From Prolixibacteraceae bacterium (lineage in GTDB: Bacteria; Bacteroidota; Bacteroidia; Bacteroidales; Prolixibacteraceae), in NCBI GenBank assembly GCA_027858715.1, contig JAQICD010000147.1:1-38112 (forward strand): DNA of 38,112 nt, in the 5' to 3' direction. Every line of letters begins with the position of its first letter. Within the stretch, counting starts at the first letter, position 1. Both the position numbers and the translations under genes were made by a program. Below, piece by piece: positions 1 to 8,143 of this stretch. A model generated the notes under the pieces. It saw nothing but the letters and a program-made list of their open reading frames with translations, made no database searches and was not told the origin of the DNA.

Positions 1-441
1 GTTCGCTTTAAAAGTATTGTTTTGCAATGTCTCGCCACAATAATTATCGTTATAAAAGCCATATTCAGCATTCGTTACCCGGTGCAATTCCGCCAGTCCG
101 CGACCAATTTTCTCGTCACTGTTTTTTGAATTTCCGGGTTGCAGATAATCGGTCAGAAGATACCCGGACGTATCGTCAATATCTTTGTAAAGCAAAGGTT
201 TAGGGAACAACACAAACTCGTTATTCGATTTGTGAAACTCGTTGAGTGCTTCAGCTTCACGTACAAACAAATCGCGTGATCCGCCACCATTCCATTTCAT
301 AAAAAACGATCCATGGTTGGTCTCTAACTTCAGTGCATTGTTAATACATCCACCACCCAAGACATAGCTTGTTATGATCTCTATTTTTTCACCGTACTGC
401 TCTCTGAAATTACGAATAAGATGTTTTAATATTTGTTGCAT
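1..441 (-). CDS. Fructosamine kinase family protein (partial, N-terminal part)
   Basis: The first 147 codons are visible from an ATG at 441; the gene runs off the left edge of the window. Fructosamine kinases phosphorylate ketoamine (glycation) adducts on proteins or small amines in the cytoplasm, which makes the adduct unstable and repairs the glycated amine. The visible part shows the family's N-terminal lobe: a glycine-rich loop (VLGGGCINNAL, residues 27-37), a strand with the likely ATP-binding lysine (FFMKWN, K49), and further on the family-typical DNYCGETLQNN segment near residues 132-142. The catalytic loop lies outside the window. No signal peptide is visible. A Bacteroidota -7 box lies at 467-474. 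It could also be a related aminoglycoside-phosphotransferase-fold kinase, but the GGGCIN and DNYCGxTxQ motifs favour the fructosamine kinase family. Confidence 0.85.
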   Translation of the reverse strand, partial: MQQILKHLIRNFREQYGEKIEIITSYVLGGGCINNALKLETNHGSFFMKWNGGGSRDLFVREAEALNEFHKSNNEFVLFPKPLLYKDIDDTSGYLLTDYLQPGNSKNSDEKIGRGLAELHRVTNAEYGFYNDNYCGETLQNNTFKAN

Positions 442-466
442 CACTTCTTAAAAATAACATTTTGGT

Positions 467-474
467 CAAATTTA
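467..474 (-). promoter_or_regulatory. Candidate -7 box (TAAATTTG) for the kinase gene
   Basis: Read on the minus strand, this octamer matches the Bacteroidota sigma-ABfr -7 consensus TAnnTTTG exactly and sits 25 bases before the ATG at 441. No convincing -33 TTG at the usual distance was found. One arm of a 10-base inverted repeat (TTTGGTCAAA at 461-470, TTTGACCAAA at 540-549) overlaps the box. Confidence 0.45.
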
Positions 475-612
475 CAAATTAATAGCAGAATTGATAAGGT
501 AGCAATGTTTGAAAAAGATCAAGCCTGTCACCCTTGGACTTTGACCAAATAATAAAATAAGGATAAGAAAACCACAATGAAACGAGCTATATAAAACTAC
601 AGACATTCTATC

Positions 613-639
613 AAAAAGCCCGGTAATTCCGGGCTTTTT
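613..639. terminator. Bidirectional Rho-independent terminator
   Basis: A perfect inverted repeat AAAAAGCCCGG / CCGGGCTTTTT with a 5-base loop. It has a GC-rich stem core and gives a T-run on either strand. It lies just after the minus-strand remnant ending at 654, so it most likely terminates the 1780-to-654 transcription unit and insulates the kinase gene downstream of it. Confidence 0.85.
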
Positions 640-653
640 AATTTCATCAATAA

Positions 654-1023
654 TCAGCTATTTGTGTTTTGATTTAAAGGCTCAAACAATTTATCAACGG
701 CTTCTTTATCATCCATAACATCCATTAAGTGCTGATAAACTGTTTTTCCTTTTTCCTTCTCATATTTCTTAAGGTATTCGGCTATTTGATTTTCATTTTG
801 CCGGGCAATTTTCTGAATGTAACTTTTCACAAAGTCAACATTATCTTCTTTTAATCAACGCTTCATAAACTTCGCATTTAAACAAAGTGTTATCGGTTTC
901 ATTATACAACCACAGTTCGTTTAATGTAAGTTTATCAACTCTCATTGTTCCCAAATCGCCATCATAAACAATTTTGACTGATTCGTTGTCACCTGCCCAA
1001 TACCAATCGTCTCTTCTGAGGTT
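654..1023 (-). pseudogene. Decayed gene remnant, lipocalin-like C-terminal part (frameshifted)
   Basis: Two open fragments overlap in different frames. The first covers codons 1023-844 (60 residues, containing DDWYWAGDNESVKIVYDG and the ending VYEALIKRR). It follows an in-frame TGA at 1024-1026 and ends at TAA 841-843. The second covers codons 854-657 (66 residues, lysine/glutamate-rich, ending FEPLNQNTNS) and follows an in-frame TGA at 855-857. Neither has a plausible start codon. The short run AAAAGAAGA at the junction is where a single frameshift would join them (EALIK to EDNVDF). The first fragment has the tryptophan-rich strand pattern of small Bacteroidota lipocalin-like lipoproteins. 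That assignment is a guess; the decay itself is visible. It could also be two unrelated remnants. Confidence 0.5.
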
Positions 1024-1054
1024 TCATCCTGAAAAATGACAAAGCTTCATTATT

Positions 1055-1780
1055 TTAAAAATAGAATAAGAAAAATATTTTACCTTTTGGACTTAACTGA
1101 GCTGGAACATCATAAAATTCAAAAGACATTTTGGTATATTTTGAACCTGCTAAAACATCATCAGCATCCTGATATTCTGTTTTACTTTTCCCTTTGCTTT
1201 CAATTAGTAAACCCAATCCCAATTCAGTACCAATAGCAATATTTTGTGTAATAAAACACTCAATTCCGCCAAAACCACCAATTCCTAAACCAAATTCTCT
1301 TCCAGCTGTTTCTTTAAGCTTAGTACCTGCAACGGGCTCTTCTTCATATTTATATACATCGGTATTACCAAGATAATTTAAGCCTACGGAAGGACCATAA
1401 AAGGCTTGAATTCTTCCATTTCCGATTCTTTTTTCTAGTCCCAAAGCTAAGTATATTCCAAGCCCCCTGTCAATTTTGATATTTTGATCTTCATTACCCA
1501 AAAAAGATTTAGTATATGTACCACCAAATCCCAACCCGGCTCTAACTGCACTATTATCACTTAAAAAGTATTTACCCGATACATTATATCTTGAAATATT
1601 AGCAGTTGGTGCTATATTAGATGATGACTTACCGAAGAAGTTTCCTACATATTCCAAAAATGGGTTCGCCGATATTCCTACTGCATAATTCCCGGCAACC
1701 GGTCCATACTGTTTGTTTCCTTGTGCGTTAACTGACATAAATAGTCCTGCAAAAAGAAATACTACTAAAATTTTCTTCAT
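1055..1780 (-). CDS. Outer membrane beta-barrel (porin-family-like) protein
   Basis: A 241-residue protein with a clear Sec signal peptide (MKKILVVFLFAGLFMSVNAQ, cleavage after NAQ about residue 20). Alternating aromatic and glycine strands follow (YAVGISANPFLEYVG, GLGFGGTYT, FGLGIGGFGGIECF). The last residues, FFLFYF, form the aromatic C-terminal strand used for outer-membrane insertion. The length and pattern fit the small 8-stranded barrels annotated as porin family or outer membrane beta-barrel proteins in Bacteroidota. No substrate can be read. The stretch just before the end (PAQLSPKGK) is less barrel-like than the rest, and a decayed gene lies just downstream, so the C-terminus may have been altered. 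It may be co-transcribed with the 46-residue miniprotein upstream. Confidence 0.7.
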   Translation of the reverse strand: MKKILVVFLFAGLFMSVNAQGNKQYGPVAGNYAVGISANPFLEYVGNFFGKSSSNIAPTANISRYNVSGKYFLSDNSAVRAGLGFGGTYTKSFLGNEDQNIKIDRGLGIYLALGLEKRIGNGRIQAFYGPSVGLNYLGNTDVYKYEEEPVAGTKLKETAGREFGLGIGGFGGIECFITQNIAIGTELGLGLLIESKGKSKTEYQDADDVLAGSKYTKMSFEFYDVPAQLSPKGKIFFLFYF

Positions 1781-1837
1781 AGTTTTAAGATTTAAAATAT
1801 TATTAATTGATTGTTTATTGAACTTTAGCTATCGATT

Positions 1838-1978
1838 TTACATCATTATTTCTTTTTGCAAACTTATACGTTGGTTTATTTTCCAATACCAACAGAATAA
1901 CTCCCTTAGAAGAAGAAAAACACCAACGACAATAGCAATGATTATTAATAATGATTCGATATTACCAAGAAATCCCAT
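1838..1978 (-). CDS. 46-residue single-pass membrane miniprotein
   Basis: ATG at 1976-1978 and TAA at 1838-1840. The protein begins MGFLGNIESLLIIIAIVVGV, giving one hydrophobic helix at about residues 8-27. A juxtamembrane segment RELFCWYWKINQRISLQKE follows. The helix with a CWYWKIN motif right behind it recalls short Bacteroidota membrane proteins, often of unknown role, in which an amphipathic coiled stretch follows this motif. No signal peptide cleavage site is evident. No -7 box was found upstream. The reading is supported by the helix, codon use like that of the neighbours, and the absence of any competing gene here. Function unknown. Confidence 0.5.
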   Translation of the reverse strand: MGFLGNIESLLIIIAIVVGVFLLLRELFCWYWKINQRISLQKEIMM

Positions 1979-2081
1979 AGCTTTAAATTTTTAGGCTAAT
2001 TTTTATTCTTATCATTGTATAATTAATTTTTCACAATTAATTTAATAACTATATTTCTTTCGGGATTAATTAAATAATAAA

Positions 2082-2927
2082 CTATCTGTCGAGGTATCTA
2101 TTCCGCCATTTTATTTCATCAAGAATTTCCGGGATAAATGAACTATTGGGATACTTATCGATAAATTTCCTGAATTTTGCAATATCCTTCCTCACTAGTT
2201 CTTTATCACCTTCATAACCATAAGGCAATGATAGATATAAAGTTAAAAGATCACCGCGCTCTCCATATATATTTATAATTTTAACTGGAGGAATTATATA
2301 TCCAACTTTGCCTGTATTTGTCTTAATTTTGAGTGTATATTTTGATTCCGTGTCATTTTTGAAAAGATATAATATCTCGACCATCTCACCATCTTTCAAA
2401 TATGATTTTACACCGTAAGGATAACCTATCGGTGTTTGAATATTAGAATATAATTCAGTTTGACTAAATATTTTCGCTGTAGCTGCAAGGCTATCATTGC
2501 CCAACAAGCTTTTTAATTGCTGCTCTTCTGCAAGAGATGAAGATGAATTTGAAGAAGGTGTATCTTGATTAAGTTTTAGTGTATAATTATTTTCTCTCGA
2601 ATTGCTTAAACCCGAAATTGATATCATTATAAAGAATGCAATGAATATAATTTTGCCAAAAGTATTGGGAAATTCACTCAATTCAGTTCTTTTAGTAGAG
2701 ACACTTCCAACTTCACTAATCTTCTTCTTTGCATAACTATCCCATATTGCAGTTTTACAATCAGAGAATTTTTGATTATAACCACCCCTCAAAACAGACC
2801 AGTTGTGTTTGGTGTAAGCTCCAAAAAAGCATTTTATCTGACCTGACACGCAGATTCTACTTTTATTTTCGTTATATTTTTCAGTATCATTACTAAAAAT
2901 AATATCACTTTTGTATAACTTGTCCAT
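2082..2927 (-). CDS. Unrecognised single-pass membrane protein with SH3-like periplasmic domain
   Basis: A 281-residue protein I do not recognise. Residues 1-87 are polar and probably cytoplasmic, with several cysteines (ICVSGQIKCFF, SDCKTAI). One transmembrane helix follows at about 90-107 (GKIIFIAFFIMISISGL). After a serine-rich linker (about 125-133), residues 160-225 resemble a bacterial SH3-like fold (YLKDGEMVEILYLF, TGKVGYIIPP). The C-terminus has one copy of the helical FIDKYPNSSF motif seen several times in the 1153- and 629-residue proteins upstream, which suggests a shared envelope function. It lies 110 bases after the WG-repeat lipoprotein start on the same strand and may be read through from it. 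No -7 box was found. The topology, cytoplasmic head and periplasmic tail, is inferred. Confidence 0.6.
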   Translation of the reverse strand: MDKLYKSDIIFSNDTEKYNENKSRICVSGQIKCFFGAYTKHNWSVLRGGYNQKFSDCKTAIWDSYAKKKISEVGSVSTKRTELSEFPNTFGKIIFIAFFIMISISGLSNSRENNYTLKLNQDTPSSNSSSSLAEEQQLKSLLGNDSLAATAKIFSQTELYSNIQTPIGYPYGVKSYLKDGEMVEILYLFKNDTESKYTLKIKTNTGKVGYIIPPVKIINIYGERGDLLTLYLSLPYGYEGDKELVRKDIAKFRKFIDKYPNSSFIPEILDEIKWRNRYLDR

Positions 2928-3037
2928 TTTTTAACTCTTTAGCTATTATTCAACTAATTAATAAACATCTTGATTCCAATATAGCCACGTATTATCATCT
3001 ATAAATTTCTCTTTACTTAAAACCTATTTTAATAGGA

Positions 3038-4654
3038 TCATAAAGGAGCCTCTCCTACATGCAGTTCTACACTATTCCTGCGCTTTATAATCGTAAGATC
3101 TATATTATCATAAAAGAAGAATTCTTCATATTCTCCATCCTTGTATGATGATACCGGGTCGCCATATTTTTCTACAAAAGCTTTTGTTAACATTTCAGAT
3201 TTACCTTTTCCCCGGTTATATAAATCAATTTCATATACAAAGCGAGATGGTTTTCCTTCCCCATTAAAATAATATTCTGTATCGGTATAACTCCACCAGC
3301 CATTGCTTTTCGTTACTTGCTTAGCATTAAAAGCACTACCTGCCACGCCAAAATTTATCATTGCATCTTTACTGACATTTGTACTTGTTATGTATTTTGC
3401 TCTATGAGATTCTTTAGAAAAGTCGGATTCTTTTAAATTAAACTTTTCTTTTATCTCATTGAAAGTCATTATAAGTGATAATTTTTTGGGATGGTTATTT
3501 ATATCTATTGAATTGACAATTGTGTCAATATTGAAATAGTCGGATTTAACATGACTGTAGTACTCATCAATATCCATACCTATATAGTAATACAATCTGG
3601 AAAACATTACCCCTAAATCAAAATAAAATTGAGGTTCTACAATCACTTTACCTTCAATGTCAACCAACCCATATCTGTTAAAAAGGTATTCATCATTGGA
3701 ATAAAATGCAATGCTGCCAAAAAATGGTGTTGCATGTTTAAATTGGGGATTTATTTCAAACTTTCCGTCACGGTTAATGTATCCCCATTTATCACCTAAA
3801 GCCACAGGAGCTAACTCAGCACTTCCAAATAATAAAGACTCATCAAACTGCGGCTTAATAGCAATATCCCCGTTGTGCCGCATCCAACCAATTTTACCTT
3901 CATTATTTCTAAATGAAATGAGATCAAGGTCATTATATAAACGCTCATAAATTGGATTTATCGTATAAATACCATCACTACCTATTACTCCATTTTTTTC
4001 AGAATCACTGACAATTGCATGTTTTTGATTAAATGGATATGCTTTTTCAAATAAGTAGTTGATAACTAACTGACCTTCTTTTTCGATAAAACCATATTTT
4101 TCATCTTCATTCATAACCGGGCATAATCCTTCTCTAAAAAAAATGGGGTCATAAAATTGAGGTTCAATTTGCACTTCTCCCTTTTTATTTACAAAACCCC
4201 ATAATTCGTCTTCATCAGTATCGATACTAAATGCTGCAAGACCTTCACTAAACTGATGAACCTGTTCTGCCTGCGTTAATGTAAACATCACATAGCCTTC
4301 TTTATCAATGCATGCAGGCGCTTTCCCTTTTTCAACTACCCAGGCAAGGCCTTCTCTGAATTCGGTAGCTTCTTTGTATATTGGTTGAATAACAAAGTTC
4401 CCTTCCTCATTAATAAAACCATACTTATCGTCACCGCTTAGCCTAACTAAGGCTAAGCCATTGGTAAATAAGCTGGCCTCTTCAAATTGCGGATTAATTA
4501 CAATTTTTCCTTCTGTATTTATATACATCAGTTCACCGTTTGATTCAAGACTCACGGGAAACAGTTTATCGACTGGAATTTTATTGGTACCACTGTCACA
4601 CGAGAATAATAGCACCATAGCAACAATACCAATCATTATTTTAAAATGCCTCAT
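3038..4654 (-). CDS. WG-repeat lipoprotein
   Basis: A 538-residue lipoprotein. Its N-terminal signal ends in a lipobox (LLFSC, Cys19). About nine WG (KWG) beta-repeats follow between residues 41 and 345, each built as [K/L]xGfIxxxGxxxIxPqFxxAxxFxxGLA; examples are KYGFINEEGNFVIQP and KWGYINRDGKFEINP. From about 360 the protein changes to an unrelated domain (LIMTFNEIKEKFNL, AFVEKYGDPVSSYKDG) that I cannot name. WG repeats form extended beta structures, and their function is mostly unknown. Asp at +2 after the lipid cysteine tells little in Bacteroidota, where surface export depends on a different signal. It starts 15 bases after the stop of the PorE-like VWA gene, so both are in one operon and probably act together at the outer membrane. 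Confidence 0.85.
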   Translation of the reverse strand: MRHFKIMIGIVAMVLLFSCDSGTNKIPVDKLFPVSLESNGELMYINTEGKIVINPQFEEASLFTNGLALVRLSGDDKYGFINEEGNFVIQPIYKEATEFREGLAWVVEKGKAPACIDKEGYVMFTLTQAEQVHQFSEGLAAFSIDTDEDELWGFVNKKGEVQIEPQFYDPIFFREGLCPVMNEDEKYGFIEKEGQLVINYLFEKAYPFNQKHAIVSDSEKNGVIGSDGIYTINPIYERLYNDLDLISFRNNEGKIGWMRHNGDIAIKPQFDESLLFGSAELAPVALGDKWGYINRDGKFEINPQFKHATPFFGSIAFYSNDEYLFNRYGLVDIEGKVIVEPQFYFDLGVMFSRLYYYIGMDIDEYYSHVKSDYFNIDTIVNSIDINNHPKKLSLIMTFNEIKEKFNLKESDFSKESHRAKYITSTNVSKDAMINFGVAGSAFNAKQVTKSNGWWSYTDTEYYFNGEGKPSRFVYEIDLYNRGKGKSEMLTKAFVEKYGDPVSSYKDGEYEEFFFYDNIDLTIIKRRNSVELHVGEAPL

Positions 4655-4669
4655 AGTTAGTGTTTTATA

Positions 4670-7600
4670 TTACTTAATCAATTTAATTTCAACCCTTCTG
4701 TTTTTTGCTCGTCCCTCGTCGCTGTCATTTGAAGCAACAGGCTTTGATTCGCCATAGCCAATAGCCGTTAGTTCACCCGGAGAGCACCCCTGATTAATAA
4801 GAAATTGTTTCACAGTATTGGCTCTATCTTCCGATAGAACCTGATTTTGCTTATCGTTTCCAACATTATCCGTATGACCGCTTAATTCGACCTTAAGGTT
4901 ATTATCGATAATTATACTGGCAACCCTTTTTAATTCAGGAATTGACATAGGAAGTAACGTGCTTTTCGCAAAATCGAAGAAAAGATTATTAACTGATACT
5001 GTAATGTTTTTATTAATCATTTGCTCGAAAGTGACAATCTCAATATCTTTTTCAATATTTACAGGCTTATCACCTTCCCTTAGATCGATATTATTTGATA
5101 TCGGGTAATAATTTTCTTTATTAATGAAGTATCCGTACATTTTGCCGAGGGGTAATGTTATGAAGTAGCTTCCATCAACAGGATCAGTGCTTGATTGTCC
5201 AATTTCAATACCTGTTTCAAGATCTTCCCATCGAATTTGAGCCGATACAGGTTTGCCTTCAATATCGTTAATTTTTCCGGATATTGTGGCTACCAGTCCG
5301 GGACGCAGATATAATGGTAATTCAATCCATTTTATATCGCGGTTGTTGCCGGCCTTGCTAATATTAAAAATATCCTTGCTGGCTGCTTCAAAAGTAGCTC
5401 CTAAGTTATCAGTTCCCATTGAAGGATAAAACTTACCTCCTGAAAAAGATGCAATTTGCTGCAAATCACTATAAGCTTTACTTCTTGAAGAAACATCATA
5501 AGCTATAGTTTGTGTGCGGAACAAATAATTATTGCTTTTAATGTTGCGCTGAATTGCATCAAGAGTACTACAACCATTATCGTCACCATCAGTCATTAAA
5601 AGAATAACCTTATCGGTACTGTTTTTACTCGATTGAAATTTCATATAATTACACGAGTATAAATATGCTTCGTACATTGGTGTACCTCCATTTGCATATA
5701 AGCTATTTACATATGCTTCTATTTTTCTAAAATCCCGGGTAAATTTCAAACCCTCGGAAATAGGGGATTTGCAGTTTCCTGAAAATGCCATAATGGCAAT
5801 TTCAGCATTATTCTGCAAGGCCGTTTCACATGCATCAATTGTAGCTTTTTTCAACGATTCGAGCTTATAGCCTCGCATACTCCCTGAAATATCAATTAAA
5901 AAAACAATGCTGGTCTGAGCATTCGAATTATCCGAAAAAGTAAAATAGGCTTTATCACCAGATGTATTAATTTTATAGCCGGCATCCGACTCAACCGTAT
6001 TAATTTCTTTCCCAAGGTTAACAGGTTCGCTCCAACAATTCCAGCATGAGTCTGACAAACGAGTAGTTTTAAAAACATCCATTTTACCCAAACCACCGTG
6101 GCCATCAGAACTAAAGTATAATGTTTTCATGTCGGGGTGTAAATATGGCATGCGTTCGGAATAAGCGGTATTTATTACTGATCCGAGATTAATCGCTTCT
6201 CCCCATTCGTTGTTCTCATCAAGTAGCGAAATATATAAATCAGTAGGATACAAATTATCACCATGATATATTTTTTGCTCTGTATGTATGTTATATCCGC
6301 CTTCCATTGTCGAAGCAAATAAAAGTCCCTGCCCATCTCCTGTAATCATTGCATCTGACTGCCATGATGCTTTATTAATGTTATAAGGAAACATTTGAGG
6401 CTCAGCCCATCCTGTTGATATTTTGTCGGAAAAGAAAAGCATTCCTTCCTGAAAAAGAAGCATTCGGTTGCCATCGACAGAAATGTTTAAAGGAGCTTCA
6501 TTGGAAACAGGCAAAGACAAATCACTCAATAATTGTGCTTTATCCCAGTTGCCATTTTTATTCTCACTTACAAATATGTCTTCACCACCTATGTTATCAC
6601 TTCGGTCTCTCCCGCAAAAATAAAGCAACGATTCATCAGCTGTAAGAACAGGCATGTATTCTTTACCGTTTTTCGTATTTATTCCGTTTCCTACAGAATT
6701 TACTTTAATTGAATTGTCATAAGGTCTTTCTAAAATTGAAATTAAATCGAGCAGCTTTTTGTTACTTTCACCAAAATATTGCAAAAACTGGTTGATAGTA
6801 GCTACTGCTGAGCCCCATTTTTTATTGGCAATATCATGAGATATCATCCGTTGTAGTGCTACAAAAGATAGCTCTGAGGGTGCAAACGTTTTAATATAGT
6901 CAGAATATCTTCCCGATTCACTTTCTTTATATTTTAAGTGTAAATAGAGTTCTTCCCCCATATCTGCTTCATGATATACTTCATCAATAACTGACGGTAT
7001 AAGATTTCTACCATATTTTTCAAAAAACAGGTTTAAAGAAGATTTTTCACCATCCTGCGAATAATATTCCAATAATTTCAATAAAACTTCTTCTCTCTTT
7101 TTTCCGGTTAATTTATTCGTACAATATTGTAGCGCATCTTTCGAATTACGCTCAAGGGCTATTGAAAATATCGCATCAAGGGCTTTATTCTTCCAAACAT
7201 TGTATGGATATTGTTCTATAAAAGATTTGTAACTTTTCCAGTTGCCAGGCTTTGTGTTTTCGGTATACTGCAATTTTTCCAATGACTGAAATGCTTCATT
7301 AAAAAACTCTGAGTTAGGATATTCTTCTAAATATTGCTCATATGCTTTTATGGTATTCTTTTTTCTGGTAGATTCAAATTTCAGTAACGAGACTTTTTCA
7401 GTTGCTTGTTTTATTTGCGAAGCATGTGGATATTTTTCAATAAACGAGTTAAAAGCTTCAATGGTATTTACAATTAAAGCCTGATCGTAAGCACAGGCAT
7501 TTCTTCGTTTTATGGCTTCATCAAGTTGAACTGAATTAGGATAATTATCAATAAATTTCTGGTAGCTCTCAACATTATTCAAAGAACGTGCACTTTTATA

Positions 7601-8131
7601 GGCAAGTTCATTTCGCATCAAAATAACTCTATCAATATATTTTTGGGGAGCGGTTTTAAAAACATTTACATACTGATTACATGCTTCAATGGATTGATCT
7701 TGTAATACTTTGTTCATTGCTTTAAAACAAACAGAATCGCTTAATTCAGATAAAATATTTTTGGTAATTGATAATTTTTCCAGATTCTTTAACTCTTTAT
7801 TATCAAAACTTAATCCAGCATAATCGCGAATGGCATAATTAACATATTCGTATGCATCAACAGGAGAATATTTCTTATAGATTTCGTTTATTAACAATAA
7901 GGTCATGGCGTAATTCTGACCTATATCTTTTGGATCTTTTTTCAAAGCCTTTTTAATTTTCTTTTCCGCTTTTGCATATTTTCCACGTTCTATTAGCTTC
8001 AATTCTTTTGATTGAGCATTAGCCGTTGGTATTATGAATAACAATACTACAGTGAATAATAATAATTGAACTGCAAAATGCATCAAACACCTTGCAGAAT
8101 AGTTAGTTAAAATATAATCTTTACACTTCAT
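4670..8131 (-). CDS. PorE-like OmpA protein with inserted von Willebrand A domain
   Basis: A 1153-residue exported protein with a signal peptide ending ANAQS near residue 40; Met17 is an equally good start. Domains in order: TPR/Tol-Pal-like helical repeats with FIxxYPNS motifs (about 45-470, at least four copies between 190 and 310); PD40 beta-propeller repeats (about 485-735, LYFCGRDRS, LYFSSDGHGGLGKMDVF); a VWA domain (about 740-925) with intact MIDAS DISGSM at 747-752 and MTDGDDNG near 847-853; a carboxypeptidase-regulatory-like beta-sandwich (about 940-1020); and a C-terminal OmpA peptidoglycan-binding domain (about 1045-1153, SGHTDNVGN, RAKNRRVEI). Apart from the VWA domain this is the order of PorE, the T9SS protein that links the machinery to peptidoglycan. 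The VWA insertion is unusual. It lies 12 bases after the TPR gene's ATG-proximal neighbour and 15 before the WG lipoprotein. Confidence 0.9.
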   Translation of the reverse strand: MKCKDYILTNYSARCLMHFAVQLLLFTVVLLFIIPTANAQSKELKLIERGKYAKAEKKIKKALKKDPKDIGQNYAMTLLLINEIYKKYSPVDAYEYVNYAIRDYAGLSFDNKELKNLEKLSITKNILSELSDSVCFKAMNKVLQDQSIEACNQYVNVFKTAPQKYIDRVILMRNELAYKSARSLNNVESYQKFIDNYPNSVQLDEAIKRRNACAYDQALIVNTIEAFNSFIEKYPHASQIKQATEKVSLLKFESTRKKNTIKAYEQYLEEYPNSEFFNEAFQSLEKLQYTENTKPGNWKSYKSFIEQYPYNVWKNKALDAIFSIALERNSKDALQYCTNKLTGKKREEVLLKLLEYYSQDGEKSSLNLFFEKYGRNLIPSVIDEVYHEADMGEELYLHLKYKESESGRYSDYIKTFAPSELSFVALQRMISHDIANKKWGSAVATINQFLQYFGESNKKLLDLISILERPYDNSIKVNSVGNGINTKNGKEYMPVLTADESLLYFCGRDRSDNIGGEDIFVSENKNGNWDKAQLLSDLSLPVSNEAPLNISVDGNRMLLFQEGMLFFSDKISTGWAEPQMFPYNINKASWQSDAMITGDGQGLLFASTMEGGYNIHTEQKIYHGDNLYPTDLYISLLDENNEWGEAINLGSVINTAYSERMPYLHPDMKTLYFSSDGHGGLGKMDVFKTTRLSDSCWNCWSEPVNLGKEINTVESDAGYKINTSGDKAYFTFSDNSNAQTSIVFLIDISGSMRGYKLESLKKATIDACETALQNNAEIAIMAFSGNCKSPISEGLKFTRDFRKIEAYVNSLYANGGTPMYEAYLYSCNYMKFQSSKNSTDKVILLMTDGDDNGCSTLDAIQRNIKSNNYLFRTQTIAYDVSSRSKAYSDLQQIASFSGGKFYPSMGTDNLGATFEAASKDIFNISKAGNNRDIKWIELPLYLRPGLVATISGKINDIEGKPVSAQIRWEDLETGIEIGQSSTDPVDGSYFITLPLGKMYGYFINKENYYPISNNIDLREGDKPVNIEKDIEIVTFEQMINKNITVSVNNLFFDFAKSTLLPMSIPELKRVASIIIDNNLKVELSGHTDNVGNDKQNQVLSEDRANTVKQFLINQGCSPGELTAIGYGESKPVASNDSDEGRAKNRRVEIKLIK

Positions 8132-8143
8132 AGTTGCCGGATT

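Noticed and set aside
461-549. Inverted repeat TTTGGTCAAA / TTTGACCAAA, 69 bases apart
   Set aside because: Ten bases with wide spacing in AT-rich DNA is easily chance; the left arm overlaps a -7 box but no regulator candidate exists.
1036-1236. Plus-strand open frame of 66 codons
   Set aside because: It lies antisense to the beta-barrel gene and its 3' flank, with low-complexity composition and no motif; a shadow frame.
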